Assembly: GCF_003268775.1 (NCBI RefSeq)
Contig: NZ_QLSU01000008.1
Location: 62,001 to 126,000 of the forward strand
Direction of reading: 5' to 3'
Length of the DNA stretch: 64,000 nt
Source of the DNA: Paraburkholderia unamae
Lineage (GTDB): Bacteria; Pseudomonadota; Gammaproteobacteria; Burkholderiales; Burkholderiaceae
Shown here: one piece after another, positions 60,561 through 64,000 of the stretch
Position numbering within the stretch: the first letter of the stretch is position 1
Layout of the letters: each line of letters starts with the position of its first letter
Program-made: the position numbers and the translations under genes
The notes under the pieces: generated by a model
Databases searched by the model: none
Told to the model about the DNA's origin: nothing
Seen by the model: only the letters and a program-made list of their open reading frames with translations

Positions 60561-61961
60561 TTAGTGCCCCGCGCTCACGCTCACGGCCGCAAACGTGCCT
60601 CGATGGCGCGCCCCCTTGAGCAGCACCGCCAGCCCGCCCACAGCAGCCGGCGCGGCCAGCGCCGTGAAAACCGCGCCGAAGCTCCAGTTCGCGTGCAGCA
60701 TGGCGGCGCCCACCATCGCCCCCGCGATGCCGCCGAAGCGGCCCACGCCGAGCATCCAGCTCGTGCCGGTCGCACGCATTTCGGTCGGATAGGAACCGGC
60801 CGCGAGCGCGCAAAACCCCGTGTTGGAGCCGTTCATGCAGTAGCCCATGCCGAACGCCAACACGCAGATAATGCTGAACGGGTGCGCCGAAGCGCCCATG
60901 TACCAGGCCAGCACGCCGCCCGCCAGCACGGTTGCGCCCAGCGCGCGATGCGGATTGAAGCGGTCCATCTGCCAGCCGATCAGCACCGACCCGACCGTGC
61001 CGCCCGCCTGGAACAGCGCGCCCACCACCGCTGCTTCGCCAAGCGAGAAACCCAGACCGCGAATCAGCGTGGGCAGCCAGTTGCCGAGCAGGTAGACCGT
61101 GAGCAGGCCCGCGAAATAGCAGATCCACAGCATCACCGTGCCGAACGCGTGCTCGCGTGAAAGAATCGCGCGCACGGGGCTGCGCGGCGCTTGCGCGGGT
61201 TCGTGCGAGACGAAGCGCGTTGACTCGCCGGCCGACCCGGGCTTCAGGCGATTGAGCACGCTCACGAGGCGCGCGCGGCGGCTTTCCTTGAGCGCGAGAT
61301 AGCGCGCCGACTCGGGCAGCCACTTGATGAGCACCGGCACGAACAGCACGGGCAGCACGCCGCCGAGCAGCAGCACCGACTGCCAGCCCCACTGCGAAAT
61401 GAGCCACGCGCTCACGAAGCCGCCGCCCGCCGCGCCGAACGTGAAGCCGCAGAACACGGCCGTCACCATCAACGCACGGCGGCGCGGCGGCGCGTATTCG
61501 GCCATGAGGGTCGCCGCGTTCGGCATCGAGGCGCCGAGGCCGATGCCGGTGAGAAAGCGCAGCACAGTAAGTGACGGCACGTTCCACGCGAACGCCGAAG
61601 CGAGGCTCCAGACGCCGAAGAACAGCACGGCCACGGTCATCACCGTCTTGCGGCCCAGGCGGTCCGAGAGCGGCCCGGCGGTCAGCGCACCGAACGCGAG
61701 ACCGAGCAGCCCGCCGCTCATCACCGGCCCGAGCGCGTCGCGCGGAATCGCCCATGCGCTGGAGAGAGACGGGGCGATGAAGCCGATCATGACGGTGTCG
61801 AGGCCGTCGAGCATCACGATCATCATGCACAGCAGCAGCACGAGCACCTGAAAGCGCCCGATCGGCTGGTCATCGAGAAACTGCTGAACGTCCAGCGCAC
61901 GCGCGCTCTCGCTCGCACTCCGGGATTGCGCGGCCCGCTGGGCCGTGTGTGAAAAAGCCAT
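60561..61961 (-). CDS. MFS transporter, aromatic acid:H+ symporter (AAHS) family
   Basis: 466 residues from ATG 61961 (GGAG upstream). AAHS marks: 'QFLDDQPIGRFQVLVLLLCMMIVMLDGLDTVMIGFIAPSL' and 'GPLSDRLGRKTVM', plus 'FLTGIGLGASMPNAATLMAEYAPPRRRALMV'. The Asp in 'DGLDT' is the family's proton/substrate residue. AAHS carriers import benzoate, 4-hydroxybenzoate or related acids. It lies in the operon of the FAD dehydrogenase. Confidence 0.92.
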   Translation of the reverse strand: MAFSHTAQRAAQSRSASESARALDVQQFLDDQPIGRFQVLVLLLCMMIVMLDGLDTVMIGFIAPSLSSAWAIPRDALGPVMSGGLLGLAFGALTAGPLSDRLGRKTVMTVAVLFFGVWSLASAFAWNVPSLTVLRFLTGIGLGASMPNAATLMAEYAPPRRRALMVTAVFCGFTFGAAGGGFVSAWLISQWGWQSVLLLGGVLPVLFVPVLIKWLPESARYLALKESRRARLVSVLNRLKPGSAGESTRFVSHEPAQAPRSPVRAILSREHAFGTVMLWICYFAGLLTVYLLGNWLPTLIRGLGFSLGEAAVVGALFQAGGTVGSVLIGWQMDRFNPHRALGATVLAGGVLAWYMGASAHPFSIICVLAFGMGYCMNGSNTGFCALAAGSYPTEMRATGTSWMLGVGRFGGIAGAMVGAAMLHANWSFGAVFTALAAPAAVGGLAVLLKGARHRGTFAAVSVSAGH

Positions 61962-62083
61962 GGTTGTCTCCGTGTCATGTTCTTCTTGTTCTGTCGATTC
62001 AGAACGCGGGCCCGGACGGCGCTTCGACTGGCCGCCTGGCCGGACCGCTCGATGCTTCGGCGCACGCGGTGCGCTGCCTGTGG

Positions 62084-62935
62084 TCAGCGCGCTTCGCGCG
62101 CCCGCTCGAGCACGGCAAGCGTCGCTTCGCGCAACCGGCGCGCGCGATCCACGGCGCGCGTGGTCTTTGCCCACTGCCCGGTCGGCACTTCGACGCTCAC
62201 CGGCAACTGCTCGGGCAACGCGCGCAGGATGCCCACGAGGTCGAGGCCGCCCTCGCCCGGAATCATCCGTTCGCAGCGCGCCTGGAAAAGCAGCGTGTCG
62301 AGGTCGGTGGGCCGCTCGGCCGGCGCGTCGCAGAACTGCACATAGCCAAAGTATTCGCGCGGCAGCGCGCGCAAGTCGTCGAGCGACGAGCGCGCGCGGT
62401 CGAAGTGAATCGGGTCGATGATGAGGCCGGTATTGCGCCGCCCGCTCGCCTTCACGATGCGCGCGCCCGCCGTGATGTCCTTCACGTCGGTCCACGGCAT
62501 GGGTTCGAGCGAGGGCGTGAGACCGAGCGGCGCCGCGATGTCGCAAAGCTGACCCAGCCGGTCGACGGTGCGCGCTTCGTCCGGGTCGTTGCCCGCCACG
62601 AGCACGTAGCGCGCGCCGAGTTCCGCCGCCGTTTCGAGCATGGGCCGATAGGCGTTCACATCGGTGTCGGGCTTCAGGCGCAGGATCTCGACGTCGAGCA
62701 CGCGCATGCCCGTATCCTTCAGGATTGCCAGGGTTTCACGCTTGAGCGGCGTATTGCGCGTATTGCCCGTTTCGCCGACGATGTCGTGACGCACTTCGTG
62801 ATCCGTCGCGGGCAACAGGCGCAGGCCCACGTAGTCGTAACCCGCATCGACGGCGCACTGCACCATCTGCGGCGGGCTCAGTTCGAGCACGGTCAACGCC
62901 GAAAGCGAGAGCGCGCGCGATTGAGGCTGGGTCAT
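62084..62935 (-). CDS. Xylose-isomerase-like TIM-barrel epimerase/isomerase
   Basis: 283 residues of the AP-endonuclease-2 / sugar phosphate isomerase-epimerase family ('VQCAVDAGYDYVGLRLLPATDHEV', 'VLDVEILRLKPDTDV', 'LGARYVLVAGNDPDEARTVDRLGQLCDIAAPLGLTPSLEPMPW', 'LIIDPIHFDRAR', 'VEVPTGQW'). Metal-ligand Glu and Asp residues are seen in 'LEPMPW' and 'IIDPIHF'. Candidates are a 3-dehydroshikimate dehydratase or a keto-acid isomerase. Thirteen bases separate it from the NIPSNAP gene. Confidence 0.88.
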   Translation of the reverse strand: MTQPQSRALSLSALTVLELSPPQMVQCAVDAGYDYVGLRLLPATDHEVRHDIVGETGNTRNTPLKRETLAILKDTGMRVLDVEILRLKPDTDVNAYRPMLETAAELGARYVLVAGNDPDEARTVDRLGQLCDIAAPLGLTPSLEPMPWTDVKDITAGARIVKASGRRNTGLIIDPIHFDRARSSLDDLRALPREYFGYVQFCDAPAERPTDLDTLLFQARCERMIPGEGGLDLVGILRALPEQLPVSVEVPTGQWAKTTRAVDRARRLREATLAVLERAREAR

Positions 62936-62948
62936 GATGTCTCCCTGG

Positions 62949-63560
62949 TTAGCGCAGCGGCGAGAACGGGGCCGGCACGCAGATCGTCGATTCCATCGTC
63001 GTGAGATGCGCGGGCCCGCCCTTGGGCGGCCACACGCCGTCCTTCACCGCTTCGGCGCGAATGCGCGAGCGCTCGTCCACGCTGGCATACGGCCAGATGT
63101 TGAGAAAGCGCGGCACGTCGCCGTCGAGCGAGTACATCGCGCCCACCAGCGGCGAGCGCTTCGTGCGCTCGGGCACGGCCTGCTCCCATACGTTGATCGT
63201 ATGCTGAAGGCTGCCGAGTTTCGTGCCGTACACGCGCATCTCGTAGATGCCGCCATGCACCGCGGGCTCGATGGGCGGCAGGAACGGAAAGAGCGCGTAG
63301 CTTTCCGTCTTCACGTCGTCGATAAACTCGCCCACGCCGAACGGATTGCCTTCCAGCAGCAGGCGCTTGCGCTCGCTCACCAGCGCCGCCTCCGACGCGT
63401 AGCCGCGCAGCACCAGCACCTTGCCGAGCGCGCCGATGTCCGAGTACCAGCAGCCGAGCAGCTTGCCGCCCTGCGGATCGCCGCTTGCCTTGATGCCTTC
63501 GAAAACCTGCGCGTTCGCGCCGATCTTCACCGTGAGCGTCACTACGTCATACAGTGTCAT
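62949..63560 (-). CDS. NIPSNAP family protein
   Basis: 203 residues from ATG 63560 (AAGGACA upstream). Two NIPSNAP/ferredoxin-like halves: 'LYDVVTLTVKIGANAQVFEGIKAS' and 'GGIYEMRVYGTKLGSLQHTINVWEQAVPERTKRSPLVGAMYSLDGDVPRFLNIWPYASVDERSRIR'. NIPSNAP proteins are small binding or accessory proteins of catabolic operons. Its start overlaps the end of the FAD dehydrogenase gene. Confidence 0.88.
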   Translation of the reverse strand: MTLYDVVTLTVKIGANAQVFEGIKASGDPQGGKLLGCWYSDIGALGKVLVLRGYASEAALVSERKRLLLEGNPFGVGEFIDDVKTESYALFPFLPPIEPAVHGGIYEMRVYGTKLGSLQHTINVWEQAVPERTKRSPLVGAMYSLDGDVPRFLNIWPYASVDERSRIRAEAVKDGVWPPKGGPAHLTTMESTICVPAPFSPLR

Positions 63561-64000
63561 TGCATTGTCCTTGAGGATAAAAACATTTTTGTTCGGAGTC
63601 CGATGTGCATGCCGTAGCAGGCTGTGCACCGGCAAGCGAGAGCCCGGCGAGATAGCCGAAGGTCATCGCCGGGCCGAGCGTGATACCGCCGCTCGGGTAG
63701 CAACCGCCCATCATGCTCGCGCTGTCGTTGCCGACGGCGTAGAGGCCGTCGATCGCGCGGCCGCTGCGGTCGAGCGCACGCGCCTGCGCGTCGGTGGCGA
63801 GACCCGAGAACGTGCCGAGGCTGCCAGGCAGCAGCTTCACCGCGTAATACGGGCCGTTTTCCACCGGCGCGAGGCACGGATTCGGCGCGTGCCCGGCATC
63901 GCCCTGCACGCGGTTGTACGGCGTCGAGCCTTTGTGGAACTGCGGATCGAAGCCCTGCTTCGCGTACTGGTTGTAGGTCGAAACGGTTTCGGCCAGCGCG
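63547..64000 (-). CDS. FAD-dependent dehydrogenase (fumarate reductase/ketosteroid-dehydrogenase type), C-terminal part
   Basis: About 150 C-terminal residues, continuing past the right edge. 'ENGPYYAVKLLPGSLGTFSGLATDAQARALDRSGRAIDGLYAVGNDSASMMGGCYPSGGITLGPAMTFGYLAGLSLAG' is the FAD-binding closing domain of the fumarate reductase/succinate dehydrogenase flavoprotein family, as in 3-ketosteroid-delta-1-dehydrogenases. Its last 20 or so residues (ACTSDSEQKCFYPQGQCNDTV) run over the AT-rich junction and overlap the NIPSNAP start, which looks like a natural extension or a lost stop. Confidence 0.87.
   Translation of the reverse strand, partial: ALAETVSTYNQYAKQGFDPQFHKGSTPYNRVQGDAGHAPNPCLAPVENGPYYAVKLLPGSLGTFSGLATDAQARALDRSGRAIDGLYAVGNDSASMMGGCYPSGGITLGPAMTFGYLAGLSLAGAQPATACTSDSEQKCFYPQGQCNDTV

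Noticed and set aside
1-64000. tRNA, rRNA, CRISPR array, insertion sequence or prophage
   Set aside because: No cloverleaf-like sequence, no regularly spaced repeats, no transposase or integrase, and no phage structural protein was recognised.

Overview
The window is a gene-dense, GC-rich stretch of bacterial chromosome with no rRNA, tRNA, insertion sequence, prophage or CRISPR array that I can see. Base composition, codon use and gene families (NsrR-controlled nnrS, DctB/DctD with a 2-hydroxycarboxylate carrier, three-subunit GMC/cytochrome c dehydrogenase, twin Hsp70 operon with a DUF2760 protein, orphan FlhC, TRAP and AAHS transporters) point to a betaproteobacterium of the Burkholderiaceae, most likely Paraburkholderia or a close relative. 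That placement is inference from gene content, not a database match. It reads like an accessory, metabolically versatile replicon: many small regulator-plus-target units, transporters and oxidoreductases, few core housekeeping genes.

Layout. 1-3.3 kb: end of an MFS carrier with a tiny overlapping ORF, nnrS behind an NsrR-like operator, and a DHA1-type MFS exporter. 3.6-8.6 kb: a DctB/DctD two-component system directly downstream of a 2-hydroxycarboxylate transporter; the transporter has a canonical GG-N10-GC sigma-54 promoter and two phased palindromes upstream, so the circuit can be read from the DNA. 8.6-13 kb: a solute-binding lipoprotein translationally coupled to a Cache/PAS/GGDEF/EAL protein. 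13-15.5 kb: LysR regulator divergent from an SDR that lacks its catalytic Tyr and Lys, plus an FMN-binding protein. 15.5-17.8 kb: divergent OmpR-type regulator and EnvZ-type kinase with a response-regulator-like remnant between them. 17.8-19.7 kb: a phosphatase-fold lipoprotein with a broken P-loop and an orphan FlhC behind a near-consensus sigma-70 promoter. 19.7-24 kb: MarR/EamA pair with double palindromes, a zinc-ribbon protein and ChrA. 24-30.6 kb: UbiM-type hydroxylase with a hemerythrin, a small protein, a D-cysteine desulfhydrase-like PLP enzyme, a TetR-monooxygenase operon and a SnoaL-like protein.

30.9-39.3 kb holds the most interesting system: a divergent LacI regulator and an operon dctP, fused dctQM, VOC protein, RuBisCO-like protein, DUF1537 kinase. 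The last three overlap by ATGA-type junctions. The RuBisCO-like protein keeps the carbamylation lysine, metal ligands and loop-6 lysine. It resembles the OiaK/OiaX branch of apionate catabolism, but no dehydrogenase or isomerase is present and a VOC protein takes that place, so the substrate may be different.

39.3-47.7 kb: cytochrome P450, YceH, two Hsp70-family ATPases with a DUF2760 protein, and a small membrane protein. 48.1-52 kb: a Tat-exported three-subunit flavin/cytochrome c sugar or polyol dehydrogenase. 52-59.5 kb: Kup potassium transporter, purine nucleoside permease, a halogenase/LodB-like flavoprotein, a membrane diguanylate cyclase and a GDSL lipase. 59.6-64 kb: an uncharacterised catabolic operon (FAD dehydrogenase, NIPSNAP, TIM-barrel epimerase, AAHS transporter, IclR) that runs off the right edge.
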